Position numbers and translations under genes: made by a program
In this document: positions 1-10,508 of the stretch, piece by piece
Numbering within the stretch: the first letter of the stretch is position 1
Layout of the letters: each line of letters begins with the position of its first letter
NCBI RefSeq assembly: GCF_000743355.1
Contig: NZ_JQEI01000025.1
Coordinates: forward strand, 124,001-188,000
DNA: 64,000 bases
From: Serratia sp. Ag1
GTDB lineage: Bacteria; Pseudomonadota; Gammaproteobacteria; Enterobacterales; Enterobacteriaceae
Direction of reading: 5' to 3'
The notes under the pieces: model-generated
Told to the model about the DNA's origin: nothing
The model's database searches: none
What the model saw: the letters and a program-made list of their open reading frames with translations, nothing else

Positions 1-2731
1 TGATACCAATTAAGGCGATCAGGCTGAACGGTGCGCCGAACATCTCCAGCGCCAGTAACGCACCAACGCCAGCGGAGGGCAGGGTAGAAAGTATGGTCAG
101 CGGATGGATATAGCTTTCATACAGCATCCCCAGCACGATATACACCGTGGCAATGGCGGCGGCGATCAGCAGCAGTTGCGATTGCAGCGTTTCCTGGAAT
201 ACCTGCGCGGTGCCAGCAAACGTACCGCGTACCGTAGAGGGCACGCCGATCTGCGTCATGGCGCGTTCAATGGCGCTGGTTGCGCTGGAAAGGCTGCCCC
301 CATCCGGCAGGTTAAACGAGATGGTTGAGGCCGCCGACAGCCCCTGATGGTTGACCGCCAGCGGAGCATTAGCCGGTTGCCAGCGGGCAAAATAAGACAA
401 CGGGATCGACTGGCCTGCCTGGTTAATCACGAACATTTTCTCCAGCGAACTCACGTCCTGCGTATAAGGCGGGGCCACTTCCATCACCACTTTGTACTGA
501 TTTAACGGTTGATAGATGGTCGAAATCTGGCGCTGGCCGAAAGCGTTATTCAGCAAATTGTTGGCATCGGTAACGGAAATACCCAGGCGCGCCATGGTTT
601 CGCGATCGTAAGACAGATCCATTTCCGAGCCTCTGTCCTGCTGATCGGAGTTAACGTCAGCCAGTTCTGGCAGCGCTGCAAGGGCAAGGCGGATCTTCGG
701 TTCCCACTCACGCAACTCGCGAAGATCGTCCGCCAGCAGCGTGTACTGATAGCTGGCGTTGGATTGCCGGCCCCCGGCACGGATATCCTGAACCGCCATC
801 AAAAACAGGCTGGCACCGGGCTCTTTCGCCAGTTTGGCACGCAGCCGGGCGATCACCTTTTGCGCATCGTCGCTGCGTTCCGACAGCGGTTTGAGCGAGA
901 TAAACATCGAACCGCTGTTGGTGCGTGAACCGCCGGTAAAGCCGGTGACGTTATCCACGTCTTTGTCTTCCCGCACGATCTTCATGAAATCTTCCAGCTT
1001 GCCGCGCATCGCCTGGAATGAAATGCTCTGATCGGCCTGAATAAATCCCATCAGGCGGCCAGTGTCCTGTTCGGGGAAGAAAGTTTTCGGGATGCTGACA
1101 TATAGCCAGACGTTGAGGGCGATAGTGGCCATAAACAGCGCCAGCACCCAGCGTGAATGACCAAGCACCCAATTCAGCGAGCGGCCATAATTGCGTTGCA
1201 GTGCCAGCAACACCCGGCCAAAACCGCGCGTGCGCCGCTGAGTGCGGGCCGGTTGATAGCGCAGCAGATAAGCGCACATCATCGGCGTCAGCGTGAGTGA
1301 GATCAGCAGCGAAAGCCCGATAGACACCGAGAGCGTGACGGCAAATTCGTGGAATAACCGGCCCGGCAAACCGCCCATAAACAGCAGCGGAATGAATACC
1401 GCCACCAGCGACACGCTCATGGAAAGCACGGTGAAGCCCACTTCACGCACCCCTTGCAGCGCGGCGTTGAGCGGTTTCATCCCTGCTTCAATGTGGCGAG
1501 AAATATTTTCCAGCACCACGATTGCATCATCCACCACAAAACCGGTGGCGATGGTCAGCGCCATCAGCGACAGGTTATTCAAACTGAAGCCGCACAGGTA
1601 CATTGCGGCAAAGGTGCCGATCAGCGAAACCGGCACCGCTACCGCCGGGATCAGCGTGGCACGGCCAGATCGCAGGAAAATAAATACCACCAGGATCACC
1701 AGGCTGATGGCAATCAGCAAGGCTTGCTCTACTTCTGCCAGCGAAGCACGAATGGTGGGGGAGCGATCCTGCGCGATATTCAATTGGATCGAGGTGGGAA
1801 TGTTTTCTCGCAATGCAGGCAGTTCGGCACGGATGCGATCGACGGTTTCAATAATATTGGCCCCCGGCGAGCGGGTGACGGTCAGGATTATTGCCGGTTT
1901 GGCGTTGGTCATCCCGGCGTTACGAACGTCCTGCACCGAATCGACCACGTTGGCGACATCGCTCAGGCGCACCGCTGCGCCGTTGTGGTAGTGAATCACC
2001 AACGGTTGGTAGGCGGCTGCGGTTTTCAGCTCGTCATTGGCCTGGATCTGCCAGCGTTGCTGCGGGTCTTCTACCGCGCCCTGTGGCCGACGGACGTTGG
2101 CATTGGCGATGCTCTGGCGTACCGCATCCAGCGAAACGCCCTGATTGAACAGCGCGCCAGGGTTGAGTTCCACGCGTACCGCAGGCAAGGAACTGCCCCC
2201 CACCGACACATCGCCCACCCCTTCGGTCTGGGCAATTTTCTGCGCCAGTTGCGTAGAGGCAAAGTCATACAGTTGCCCCTGATTGTAGGTGTCCGATGTC
2301 AGCGTCAGGATCATGATCGGTGCGTCGGACGGGTTGATCTTGCGATAGGTCGGGCGGCTAGGCATCCCGCTGGGCAACATGCTCTGTGCCGCATTGATCG
2401 CCGCCTGCACGTCGCGGGCGGCCCCGTTGATGTCACGTTCGAGATCGAACATCAAAATGATTCGCGTACTGCCAAGCGAACTGGTCGAGGTCATTTCACT
2501 GACCCCGGCAATGCGGCCCAATGCCCGCTCCAGCGGAGTGGCTACCGAAGAGGCCATGGTTTCTGGATCGGCCCCCGGCAATGACGCATTAATCGCGATC
2601 ACCGGGAAGTCGATCTGTGGCAGCGGCGACACCGGCAGCAGCCGGAAACCCATCACCCCGGCGATGGCGATCGCCAACGTCAACAACGTGGTCGCGACGG
2701 GGCGATAGATGAACAAGGCGAAGAATTTCAC
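1..2731 (-). CDS. mdtC: MdtC, RND multidrug efflux inner-membrane subunit (3' end beyond window)
   Basis: Inner-membrane RND pump subunit that works with MdtB and the adaptor MdtA to export drugs and bile salts by proton antiport. About 910 codons are present; the E. coli protein has 1025 residues, so roughly the last 115 lie left of the window. The start is a GTG at 2731 (reading [13 protein letters not shown]), overlapping the mdtB stop by 4 bp (GTGA), which indicates translational coupling. The proton-relay segment with the paired Asp ([10 protein letters not shown]) is readable around 1520-1550. The visible sequence runs to the FSLIALIGI segment at position 1. Third gene of mdtABC; by E. 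coli precedent mdtD-baeSR would follow, but that is out of view. Confidence 0.95.
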   Translation of the reverse strand, partial: MKFFALFIYRPVATTLLTLAIAIAGVMGFRLLPVSPLPQIDFPVIAINASLPGADPETMASSVATPLERALGRIAGVSEMTSTSSLGSTRIILMFDLERDINGAARDVQAAINAAQSMLPSGMPSRPTYRKINPSDAPIMILTLTSDTYNQGQLYDFASTQLAQKIAQTEGVGDVSVGGSSLPAVRVELNPGALFNQGVSLDAVRQSIANANVRRPQGAVEDPQQRWQIQANDELKTAAAYQPLVIHYHNGAAVRLSDVANVVDSVQDVRNAGMTNAKPAIILTVTRSPGANIIETVDRIRAELPALRENIPTSIQLNIAQDRSPTIRASLAEVEQALLIAISLVILVVFIFLRSGRATLIPAVAVPVSLIGTFAAMYLCGFSLNNLSLMALTIATGFVVDDAIVVLENISRHIEAGMKPLNAALQGVREVGFTVLSMSVSLVAVFIPLLFMGGLPGRLFHEFAVTLSVSIGLSLLISLTLTPMMCAYLLRYQPARTQRRTRGFGRVLLALQRNYGRSLNWVLGHSRWVLALFMATIALNVWLYVSIPKTFFPEQDTGRLMGFIQADQSISFQAMRGKLEDFMKIVREDKDVDNVTGFTGGSRTNSGSMFISLKPLSERSDDAQKVIARLRAKLAKEPGASLFLMAVQDIRAGGRQSNASYQYTLLADDLRELREWEPKIRLALAALPELADVNSDQQDRGSEMDLSYDRETMARLGISVTDANNLLNNAFGQRQISTIYQPLNQYKVVMEVAPPYTQDVSSLEKMFVINQAGQSIPLSYFARWQPANAPLAVNHQGLSAASTISFNLPDGGSLSSATSAIERAMTQIGVPSTVRGTFAGTAQVFQETLQSQLLLIAAAIATVYIVLGMLYESYIHPLTILSTLPSAGVGALLALEMFGAPFSLIALIGI

Positions 2732-5700
2732 GGTAGCTCCTGCGCCTCGGGTTGACGGTGGGTATTACGCGCCAGCTTGTCAAACAGCAGATAAATCACC
2801 GGGGTGGTGAACAGCGTCAGGATCTGGCTCATTACCAGCCCGCCCACCATACAAACCCCCAGCGGTCGGCGCAGCTCCGCGCCAACGCCAGTGCTGAGCA
2901 TCAGCGGCAGCGCGCCAAGCAGGGCGGCCAGCGTGGTCATCAGGATCGGGCGGAAACGCAGCAGGCAGGCCTGATAGATGGCTTCATACGGCGTCATCCC
3001 CTGCTCGCGTTCGGCGGCAAGAGCGAAGTCGATCATCATAATCGCATTCTTTTTCACGATACCAATCAACAGGATGATGCCGATGATGGCGATAACATCC
3101 AGTTCATGGCCGGACAGCATCAACGCCAGCAGGGCTCCGACCCCAGCGGTCGGTAAGGTTGAAAGAATGGTGACCGGGTGAATAAAGCTCTCATACAGCA
3201 CGCCCAGCACGATATACATCGCCACCACCGCTGCCAGAATCAGCCACAGGGTGCTGCCAAGCGCGGCCTGAAACGCCAGCGTCGCCCCTTGGAACTGGGT
3301 GGTGATGTCGTTGGGCATGTTGAGCGTTTTTTCCGCCTGCGTAATGGCCTCGACCGCTTCACCCAGCGAGTATCCCTCGGCGACGTTGAATGACACGGTG
3401 GTTGATGGGAACTGGGCCAGATGGTTGATTGTCAGCGGGCCAAAACGCTGTTCAACGTTGGCGACGGCGCTCAGCGGCACGGTGGTGCCGTTGCTGCTGG
3501 TCAGGCGGATATCATTTAACGCAGCCAATCCCGGCGTGCTGCTGACATCATGTTCCAGCACCACCCGGTACTGATTAGCCTGGGTGTAAATGGTGGAGAT
3601 CAGCCGCTGACCAAAGGCGTTATAGAGCGCGTTGTCGATGGCATTCATGGTGATGCCCAGGCGCGAGGCTGAATCGCGATCGACATTCACAAATGCCACT
3701 AACCCCCGATCCTGCCAGTTGCTGGTGACGTCGGTGAGTTGTGGTGCTTGCTGTAGCGCTTGCATCAGCTGCGGTACCCACTGGCCGAGCTGTTCAAGGG
3801 ACATCGCCTGCAGCGTGAACTGGTACTGGGTGCGGCTCACCTGGGTATCAATGGTCAGATCCTGCACCGGTTGCAGATACAGCTTCACATCTGGGAACTG
3901 TGCTGTTTGCTGTTGCAGGCGGCTAATGATCGCCGGAATGCGATCGCTGCGCTCACTCAACGGCTTCAGGTTGATCTGCAACCGCCCGCTGTTGAGCGTG
4001 GCGTTGCTGCCATCCACGCCGACAAACGAGGTCAGGCTTTCTACCGCCGGATCTTTCAGGATTTCGGCAGCCACCTGTTGCTGCCGTTCGGCCATATTGC
4101 TGAATGACACGCTCTGCGGTGCCTCCAGTGTGCCCTGAATGATGCCGTTATCCTGCACCGGGAAGAAGCCTTTCGGGATCAGCAGATACAGCAGTACGGT
4201 CAGGATCAAGGTACTGAAGGCCACGCCCAACGTCAGCCAAGGGTGATTCAGCACCACTTTCAGCCACACGCCGTACTGCGCGATCACCCGATCAAAAAAA
4301 CGTTCTGACGCGCGCGAGAAACGATTTTGCTTACGCAGCGATTCGTGGCTGAGCATGCGGGCGCACATCATCGGTGTGAGCGTCAGGGACACCAGGGCGG
4401 AAATCAGAATTGCCACCGCCAGCGTCACGGCAAATTCGCGGAACAGGCGGCCAACGATATCGCCCATAAACAGCAGTGGGATCAGCACGGCTACCAACGA
4501 GAAAGTCAGCGAGATAATGGTGAAACCGATCTCCCCGGCACCTTTCAGCGCGGCGTCGAGCGGTTTTTCGCCTTTTTCGATATAGCGCGAAATGTTCTCG
4601 ATCACCACGATGGCATCGTCCACCACAAAGCCGGTGGCAATAGTCAGCGCCATCAACGTCAGGTTGTTAATCGAAAACCCGAGAAAATACATGGCGGCAA
4701 AGGTACCCACCAGCGAAAGCGGCACCGCCACGCTGGGGATAATGGTGGCAGGCACATTGCGCAGGAACACGTAAATCACCATCACCACCAGCACGATCGC
4801 CAGCAATAGCTCGAACTGCACGTCGCTGACCGAGGCGCGAATGGTGGTGGTACGATCGGTCAAGACTTTCACCTCCACCGATTTAGGCAGGCTGCTGATC
4901 AACTGCGGCAGCATTTCACGGATGCTGTTGGCGGTGGTGATCACGTTGGCCCCCGGCTGGCGCTGAATGTTCAGCACGATGGCCTGCTGTTGGTCGGCCC
5001 AGGCTGCCAGCCGGTTATTTTCTGCCCCCTGTTCAATGGTGGCAATATCTTGCAGACGAATGGCTGCACCGTTCTGATACGCCACAATCAATTGACGATA
5101 ATCCTCTGCGGACTTCATCTGATCGTTGGCAGAAAGCGTCACTGAACGCGTTGGGCCGTCCAGGCTACCTTTGGCGGAATTGACGTTGGCGTTACTGATG
5201 GCGGTGCGAATGGTTTCACTGTCCAGGTGATGAGCAGCGACCGCAGCGGCATTGAGCTTCACCCGCACTGCCGGGCGCTGACCACCGGAAAGGGTGACCA
5301 GACCGACGCCGGAAACCTGCGAAATTTTTTGCGCCACGCGGGTTTCCACCATGTCTTGTACCTGCGTCATCGGCACGGCGCTGGAAGTGACTGCCAGAGT
5401 CAGGATCGGCGGATCGGCAGGGTTAACCTTGCTGTAAATCGGCGGGTAGGGCAGATCGTTGGGCAGCAGGTTGGTGGCGGCATTGATGGCGGCCTGCACT
5501 TCCTGTTCTGCGACATCGAGCGGCAGTTCCAACTGGAATTGGAGCGTGATCACTGAAGCGCCGCCGGAACTTTGCGAAGCCATCTGTTTCAGCCCCGACA
5601 TCTGGCCGAATTGCCGCTCCAGAGGGGCGGTGATCGCCGAAGTCACAACGTCCGGGCTGGCCCCGGGGTAAAGTGTTACGACCTGAATCGTGGGGTAATC

Positions 5701-5847
5701 CACCTCCGGCAGGGCAGAAACCGGCAACGCCCGGTAACCGATGATCCCGGCCAGCAGGATCGCCAGCATAAACAAGATGGTCGCCACTGGGCGCAGGATA
5801 AACAGCCGTGATGGCCCACCACCGGCTTTGGGGGGCATGGATTGCAT
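2728..5847 (-). CDS. mdtB: MdtB, RND multidrug efflux inner-membrane subunit
   Basis: RND permease of 1039 residues (E. coli MdtB 1040) that forms a heteromultimeric pump with MdtC and is fed by MdtA. The N-terminus carries the conserved first transmembrane helix after a GGPSRLFI stretch. The TM4 proton-relay motif [19 protein letters not shown] is intact near residue 407, as is the C-terminal [14 protein letters not shown] segment. Two large periplasmic loops follow TM1 and TM7 as in the family. The ATG at 5847 overlaps the mdtA stop by one base (TGATG), and the end overlaps mdtC by 4 bp, so mdtA-B-C is a tight operon. Confidence 0.97.
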   Translation of the reverse strand: MQSMPPKAGGGPSRLFILRPVATILFMLAILLAGIIGYRALPVSALPEVDYPTIQVVTLYPGASPDVVTSAITAPLERQFGQMSGLKQMASQSSGGASVITLQFQLELPLDVAEQEVQAAINAATNLLPNDLPYPPIYSKVNPADPPILTLAVTSSAVPMTQVQDMVETRVAQKISQVSGVGLVTLSGGQRPAVRVKLNAAAVAAHHLDSETIRTAISNANVNSAKGSLDGPTRSVTLSANDQMKSAEDYRQLIVAYQNGAAIRLQDIATIEQGAENNRLAAWADQQQAIVLNIQRQPGANVITTANSIREMLPQLISSLPKSVEVKVLTDRTTTIRASVSDVQFELLLAIVLVVMVIYVFLRNVPATIIPSVAVPLSLVGTFAAMYFLGFSINNLTLMALTIATGFVVDDAIVVIENISRYIEKGEKPLDAALKGAGEIGFTIISLTFSLVAVLIPLLFMGDIVGRLFREFAVTLAVAILISALVSLTLTPMMCARMLSHESLRKQNRFSRASERFFDRVIAQYGVWLKVVLNHPWLTLGVAFSTLILTVLLYLLIPKGFFPVQDNGIIQGTLEAPQSVSFSNMAERQQQVAAEILKDPAVESLTSFVGVDGSNATLNSGRLQINLKPLSERSDRIPAIISRLQQQTAQFPDVKLYLQPVQDLTIDTQVSRTQYQFTLQAMSLEQLGQWVPQLMQALQQAPQLTDVTSNWQDRGLVAFVNVDRDSASRLGITMNAIDNALYNAFGQRLISTIYTQANQYRVVLEHDVSSTPGLAALNDIRLTSSNGTTVPLSAVANVEQRFGPLTINHLAQFPSTTVSFNVAEGYSLGEAVEAITQAEKTLNMPNDITTQFQGATLAFQAALGSTLWLILAAVVAMYIVLGVLYESFIHPVTILSTLPTAGVGALLALMLSGHELDVIAIIGIILLIGIVKKNAIMMIDFALAAEREQGMTPYEAIYQACLLRFRPILMTTLAALLGALPLMLSTGVGAELRRPLGVCMVGGLVMSQILTLFTTPVIYLLFDKLARNTHRQPEAQELP

Positions 5848-7100
5848 CAGGATTTCTCCTGCGCTTTGCGTGGTTTTTTAACGTGGGTTGCTGTGCTGGC
5901 ATCCTGCGGTGCCAATACTTCGACCTGCATGCCTTCGGTCAGACGGTCGATACCGTCGGTGACCACACGCTCGCCCGCTTTTACGCCGTTGGTGATTACC
6001 ACCTGTTGGCTGTCCTGCACGCCAGCGGTAACCCGCTGCTTACTGACTTTGTTATCTGTGCTCAAAAGCCAGACGAAATGGCCTTCATTGCCCATTTGCA
6101 GCGCGGCGCTGGGGATGACGATGGCATCATGCAGAGTGGCGACCTTCAGGCGTGCGTTAACGAATTGATTGGGGAACAGGGTGTCGTCCTGATTATCAAA
6201 GCGAGCCTTCAGCTTGATGGTGCCGGTGGCGGTATCAATCTGGTTATCCAGGCTCAGCAGTGTGCCGTTAGCTAACTGTTGCTGATTGGTGCGATCCCAG
6301 GCAGCGACGCTGACCGGCCCGGCTTTCTGTGCCTTGACCAGATCGGCAATATGGCTTTCTGGCAGGGTAAAGACCACGTCAATCGGATGGGTCTGCGTGA
6401 TCACTACGATCCCGGTGCTGCTGCCGCTGGAGATGTAATTGCCCACATCCACCAGCTTGAGGCCAACCCGGCCATCAATCGGGGCGGTGATTTTACTGTA
6501 GGTGATTTGCAGCTTAGCGCTATCGACCGCGCCCTGATCGGCTTTGACGGCACCCTCGCTCTGGCGTACTAATGATTGCTGGGTATCCAACTCCTGACGT
6601 GAAATCAGGTTGGTTTTGACTAATTGCTGGTAGCGTGCCAGATCCCGTTTGGCATTAGCCAGCGTGGCCTGATCTTTCGCCAGTTGCCCCAGGGCTTGTG
6701 TCAATTGCACTTCATACGGGCGTGGGTCGATCTCCACCAGTAAATCACCGGCTTTTACCTGTTGGCCTTCGCTAAAGTGGATCGCCATCAGTTGACCTTC
6801 GACCCGGCTGGTGACGGTGACGGTGTTGGCTGCGATTGCGGTACCCAGCCCGCTCAGGAAACGCGGCACGTCTTGCTGAGTAGCGGTGGCGGCCTGCACG
6901 GGGGACATCGGCGCATTGCGCCTGCCACCGCCTCTACCACCAGCACCTGCATTCCCTGCCCCTGCCGGATGAGCTCCCGGTGTAGCCTCAGTGGTTGGTG
7001 ACGTGTTGAAGTGACGCCAGGCCAGCATAGCGACAATAACGACGATAACCACTACCAGCTGGCGTAGTATCAATGAGCGGCGTTTCGGTTTTGCATTCAT
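5847..7100 (-). CDS. mdtA: MdtA, periplasmic adaptor (membrane fusion protein) of MdtABC
   Basis: Membrane fusion protein linking the MdtBC pump to an outer-membrane channel such as TolC. From the start at 7100 it has an N-terminal membrane anchor (residues about 10-28), a Pro/Gly/Ala-rich linker with GRGGGRR, then the lipoyl half-motif, alpha-helical hairpin and beta-barrel regions typical of HlyD-family adaptors. Key stretches [22 protein letters not shown] and [11 protein letters not shown] match the family. I chose ATG 7100 (MNAKPKRRS) rather than 7139 because it puts the basic residues directly before the membrane helix and has an upstream GGAGAG. First gene of the operon. A BaeR-type motif lies about 105 bp upstream of the start. 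Confidence 0.95.
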   Translation of the reverse strand: MNAKPKRRSLILRQLVVVIVVIVAMLAWRHFNTSPTTEATPGAHPAGAGNAGAGGRGGGRRNAPMSPVQAATATQQDVPRFLSGLGTAIAANTVTVTSRVEGQLMAIHFSEGQQVKAGDLLVEIDPRPYEVQLTQALGQLAKDQATLANAKRDLARYQQLVKTNLISRQELDTQQSLVRQSEGAVKADQGAVDSAKLQITYSKITAPIDGRVGLKLVDVGNYISSGSSTGIVVITQTHPIDVVFTLPESHIADLVKAQKAGPVSVAAWDRTNQQQLANGTLLSLDNQIDTATGTIKLKARFDNQDDTLFPNQFVNARLKVATLHDAIVIPSAALQMGNEGHFVWLLSTDNKVSKQRVTAGVQDSQQVVITNGVKAGERVVTDGIDRLTEGMQVEVLAPQDASTATHVKKPRKAQEKS

Positions 7101-7205
7101 GGTGATAAAGGCTCTCTCCAGAGACAAACAGGCGGGCAATCATTGCCAAAAGTGACACTCCCAACAGGATACTAGTTTAGCGAGGAGTACCAGCAAAAGA
7201 ATGAA

Positions 7206-7224
7206 GGAAATATGGAGGTAATGT
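7206..7224 (-). promoter_or_regulatory. Candidate BaeR box upstream of mdtA
   Basis: The plus strand reads GGAAATATGGAGGTAATGT, 15/19 identical to the sequence at 62128-62146 upstream of acrD. Read on the minus strand it contains CTCCAT with flanking A/T, partly resembling the published E. coli BaeR box (TTTTTCTCCATNATTGGC). The site ends 106 bp upstream of the mdtA ATG. mdtABC and acrD are known BaeSR targets in E. coli. Assignment to BaeR is inference from motif and position; the match to the published consensus is only partial. Confidence 0.45.
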
Positions 7225-7314
7225 CAGGTTTTTCGGAAGAAAACACATAATTAACCGCAGTGATACTGAGAGCCTATTGGGATAGGCTCTTAAACGGGAT
7301 GACGGGAGTTGATG

Positions 7315-8268
7315 ATGAGCAAAAGAGAACTGGGCCGTTCTGGTATTCAAGTGCCGGCGCTGACCTTCGGCGGTAACGTGTTTGGCTGGACGGCGGATGA
7401 AGCGACTTCGTTCAGCCTGCTGGATGCGCTGATGGATCGCCAGCTGAATTTTATTGATACCGCCGATATGTACTCCAACTGGGCTCCGGGCAATCGCGGT
7501 GGTGAGTCGGAAACGGTGATCGGCAACTGGCTGAAAAAAAGCGGTAAGCGCGAGCAGGTGATTATTGCCACCAAGGTCGGCAAGCCGATGGGCGAGGGTA
7601 AACAAGGGCTATCGCCGCGTTATCTCCAACAGGCGGTGGAGGATTCTCTGCGCCGCTTGCAGACGGACTATATCGATCTGTATCAATCCCATGATGATGA
7701 TAGAGATACGCCACTGGCAGAAACCCTGGCGGCATTCGATGCGTTGATCAAGGCTGGCAAGGTGCGGGCGATCGGGGCGTCCAACTATCAGGCGGATCGG
7801 TTGGAAGAGGCGCTGAAAGTGAGTGAACAGAATGGCTTGGCGCGGTATGAAACGCTGCAGCCGGAATACAATCTGTATGCCCGTGCAGGTTATGAAACCG
7901 CGCTGGAAGGGGTGGCTCAGCAGTATGGCCTGGGGGTGATTAACTTTTTTGCGCTGGCCAGCGGCTTCCTTAGCGGGAAATATCGCAGCGAGCAGGACAT
8001 GGGCAAGAGCCCGCGTGGCGATACCATTGTTGCCCGTTATCTTAACCCGCGTGGTTTCCGTATTTTGGCGGCGCTGGATCGGGTGGCGGCGAAATATCAG
8101 GCGACGCCTGCGCAAGTGTCACTTGCCTGGTTGATGGCGCGGCCAAGCATTACTGCGCCGATCGTCAGTGCGACTTCGTTGAGGCAGTTGGATGAAGTGG
8201 TGAGGGCGATTGAGCTGAAGCTGGAGGGGGAGGATATTGAGGTGCTGAATGAGGCGAGTACTGAGTGA
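7315..8268 (+). CDS. Aldo/keto reductase family oxidoreductase
   Basis: NADP(H)-dependent (beta/alpha)8-barrel reductase of about 317 residues; the substrate is unknown. The catalytic tetrad of the family is visible: Asp and Tyr in DTADMYSNW (about residue 50), Lys in ATKVGK (about residue 85) and His in YQSHDDD (about residue 125). The C-terminal cofactor-binding region reads APIVSATSLRQLDEV. I chose ATG 7315 because GGGAG (7304-7308) lies 6 bp upstream; TTG 7309 and ATG 7312 are in frame but worse spaced. Divergent from mdtA and convergent with the GNAT gene downstream. It most resembles the YajO/IolS-type AKRs, but I cannot assign a specific name. Confidence 0.9.
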   Translation: MSKRELGRSGIQVPALTFGGNVFGWTADEATSFSLLDALMDRQLNFIDTADMYSNWAPGNRGGESETVIGNWLKKSGKREQVIIATKVGKPMGEGKQGLSPRYLQQAVEDSLRRLQTDYIDLYQSHDDDRDTPLAETLAAFDALIKAGKVRAIGASNYQADRLEEALKVSEQNGLARYETLQPEYNLYARAGYETALEGVAQQYGLGVINFFALASGFLSGKYRSEQDMGKSPRGDTIVARYLNPRGFRILAALDRVAAKYQATPAQVSLAWLMARPSITAPIVSATSLRQLDEVVRAIELKLEGEDIEVLNEASTE

Positions 8269-8295
8269 TTTGCGATAGTGCTGGTAAGAGGATTA

Positions 8296-8374
8296 ATTTC
8301 GGTCGCTACACGTTTTGCGCTCATTCGGCAACAAGGTGAACGCGCCCGAGCAGGGGGCTCAAGAGCCAGCCCCC
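8296..8374 (+). repeat. 79-bp module shared with the IS50-like cassette
   Basis: These 79 bases match the reverse complement of 15992-16070 without gaps at 65 of 79 positions. The first 16 bases and the last 22 bases are identical. The conserved right end is a hairpin (GGGGGCT / AGCCCCC with an 8-base loop). It fills the gap between the AKR stop (8268) and the GNAT stop (8379), so it may also act as a bidirectional terminator for these convergent genes. No coding potential is apparent. Confidence 0.8.
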
Positions 8375-8378
8375 GGCC

Positions 8379-8927
8379 TTACCTGGATGAAACCACGCTA
8401 CTGCGATACAACACATGTTTGCGCAGCGGATTCCCAACGGGTAAACGTGGGTGCTCGAAAGTTTCACCGCTGAACGTCATGCCAATCCGTTCCATAACCC
8501 GGCGTGAAGGCTGGTTGATTTCGGCGGTGAAGGATACCACCTCGGCAAGGTTAAGCGTATTAAATGCAAAATTTAATACACCTTGGGCGGCTTCGCTGGC
8601 ATAGCCTTGGCTCCAGTGTTCTGCCGCCAACCGCCAGCCGATCTCCACGCAGGGGGAACAGGGCAGATCGTCACCGGGGATTGCCAGCCCAACATAGCCG
8701 ATAAAGGGAGCCCCTTCTTTGACTTCCACCGCCCATAAACCCCAACCGTGTTGTTGCATAAATTGGCGGATGCGTTCGGCCAGTGCATCGCTTTCTTCCC
8801 GGTTTAACCGCGCCGGAAAATACTTCATTACCGTAGGATCGGCATTGAGCGCGGCAAAAGCGGGTAGATCGCTGTCTTGCCATTCACGCAATCGTAGTCG
8901 TGCCGTTTGCAAGGAGACGATCGTCAT
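8379..8927 (-). CDS. GNAT-family N-acetyltransferase (RimJ/RimL type)
   Basis: Acetyl-CoA-dependent N-acetyltransferase of 182 residues; the substrate cannot be deduced. It begins with the typical TARLRLREWQDSDLPAFAALN pattern of RimJ/RimL-like GNATs, has the central EIGWRLAAEHWSQGYASEA acetyl-CoA-binding region (about residues 95-115), and ends with the N-x-x-SRRVMERIGM motif. It starts 21 bp after the yegD stop and is probably cotranscribed with yegD. Its stop codon lies 5 bp from the 79-bp repeat. Cysteines in LPCSPCVEIG are unusual but not obviously functional. Confidence 0.88.
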   Translation of the reverse strand: MTIVSLQTARLRLREWQDSDLPAFAALNADPTVMKYFPARLNREESDALAERIRQFMQQHGWGLWAVEVKEGAPFIGYVGLAIPGDDLPCSPCVEIGWRLAAEHWSQGYASEAAQGVLNFAFNTLNLAEVVSFTAEINQPSRRVMERIGMTFSGETFEHPRLPVGNPLRKHVLYRSSVVSSR

Positions 8928-8948
8928 CAGTGGTTACTCCGATATCAA

Positions 8949-10301
8949 TCAGCGAAACAGCGTTTGTGCCCAGCGTGCCAGCCCGGCGGTGACCGAACCG
9001 AAATCGTTACCGCCGACGATCGGGATCCCCGGCAGTTGCTGCTGTAATGCGCTGCGTAACAGAGGGGAACGCGCGCTGCCACCGGTCAGATAAATCACCT
9101 GCGGCGTGCATTGGCTGGTGGCCAACGCGGCGCTGACCTGCTCCTGAATACGCAGCAGCGGCTGGGCAATCGCCTCGGCCAGTTGAGCCTGAGTGATGTT
9201 CTCTGCCAGATCCGCTTGTACAAAAGCCAGCGAGGTGAGAATGCTTGGCTGGTGAGACAGGGTGATTTTACTCTCTTCCGCTGCCCGAACTAAACGGTAG
9301 CTCAGCCGTTGCTGATAGACTTTCAGCAGACGCTGCACTTTTTCCGGCTCAGCAGCATCGCGGATCAAGTCGCGCAACAGGCGGCCATTGGCGGTGCTGT
9401 AAAAGTCGTTCTGTGCTGGAACATCGTTGGTGGCGACCGCGTTCCAGTAAGGCAGAGCAGGCAACGCGATGCCTTTCTCGGTTTCGCCCCCCATGCCAAA
9501 CAGCGGCATCAGTTGTTTAAAGGCCAGCATGATATCCAGATCGTTACCGCCAACGCGGCAGCCGCTGTGCCCCAGCAGGCTTTGCTGGCGATCGGCACGA
9601 TCGCGCCACTGTGGGCCCATCAGTAACAGCGAGCAGTCAGTGGTGCCGCCGCCGATATCCACCACCAACACGGTTTTCTCTTCGTTCAGCGTTGCCTCGA
9701 AATCCAGCCCGGCGGCTACCGGTTCAAACTGGAATTCAATCTGTTTGAAACCGGCACGCACGGCGGCGCGCTGCAAAATCCCCTGCGCCTGCTGGTTGGC
9801 CTCTTCGCCACCGATGCCCTGGAAGTTGATCGGGCGGCCAATCACCGCTTGCTCAATGCTGCTTTGCAGTACCCCTTCCGCTTGGCGTTTGATGTGGAAC
9901 ATCATGGCGCACACCAGGTCTTCAAACAGCGCAATCTGTTGTGGTTTCAGGCCATTGGCCCCGAGGAAGGATTTCGGTGAGCGCACAAAGTAGACCTCTT
10001 CCGGGTCTTCGCTATAGTGCGCCAGCGCTTGCAGGCCGAATAGCACGCTGTCACTTTTGACCGGGATATCTTCTTCCCGGTTGAAGGTGATTGCGCGGCG
10101 CAGCAATTGCTGGTTTTCTTCGCTGCCGGTAGGCACTTGCCAGTGGCGATGCAGGCACTCACTCACCGCTTCACGCGTCGGTGCACACAGCATCGAAGGC
10201 AGATAGGGTTCGTGGTTTTCCAAGGTCAGTAATTCGGGGCCATTATCTCGCATAACGGCGACGGAACAGTTAGCTGTTCCATAATCGAAGCCAATAAACA
10301 T
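8949..10301 (-). CDS. yegD: YegD, Hsp70-family ATPase-like chaperone
   Basis: Actin/Hsp70-fold protein of 450 residues, the same length as E. coli YegD; the cellular role is poorly defined. Nucleotide-binding signatures are present: phosphate-1 FDYGTANCSVAV at the N-terminus, phosphate-2 VVDIGGGTTDCSLL (about residue 215) and the adenosine motif YLTGGSARSPLL near the C-terminus. It lacks the C-terminal substrate-binding domain of DnaK, as expected for YegD. In E. coli yegD lies between alkA and mdtA, the same neighbourhood seen here. It starts 207 bp from the divergent alkA. Confidence 0.95.
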   Translation of the reverse strand: MFIGFDYGTANCSVAVMRDNGPELLTLENHEPYLPSMLCAPTREAVSECLHRHWQVPTGSEENQQLLRRAITFNREEDIPVKSDSVLFGLQALAHYSEDPEEVYFVRSPKSFLGANGLKPQQIALFEDLVCAMMFHIKRQAEGVLQSSIEQAVIGRPINFQGIGGEEANQQAQGILQRAAVRAGFKQIEFQFEPVAAGLDFEATLNEEKTVLVVDIGGGTTDCSLLLMGPQWRDRADRQQSLLGHSGCRVGGNDLDIMLAFKQLMPLFGMGGETEKGIALPALPYWNAVATNDVPAQNDFYSTANGRLLRDLIRDAAEPEKVQRLLKVYQQRLSYRLVRAAEESKITLSHQPSILTSLAFVQADLAENITQAQLAEAIAQPLLRIQEQVSAALATSQCTPQVIYLTGGSARSPLLRSALQQQLPGIPIVGGNDFGSVTAGLARWAQTLFR

Positions 10302-10508
10302 TTATTTTTGTTTCCCCATGCCAATGAAGGGGGGCGACTTTACCCGAGACGGGCGGGATGGGCAACCGGTGTGCAGCAATGGTAAAAAATTTAGCACGGC
10401 TTGCGTTGGCATGCTTAACTTAGGCGTTTCAGGTTAATGTCCGATTCCCGCACGTCAGCGACCGGCACGAGCAGCATAATGAAGAAAAAACTGACCTTGA
10501 GCGTTACC

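Noticed and set aside
1454..2584. Long plus-strand reading frame (376 codons) antisense to mdtC.
   Set aside because: It lies within clear mdtC coding sequence, has His/Gln/Arg-rich shadow composition and no family features.
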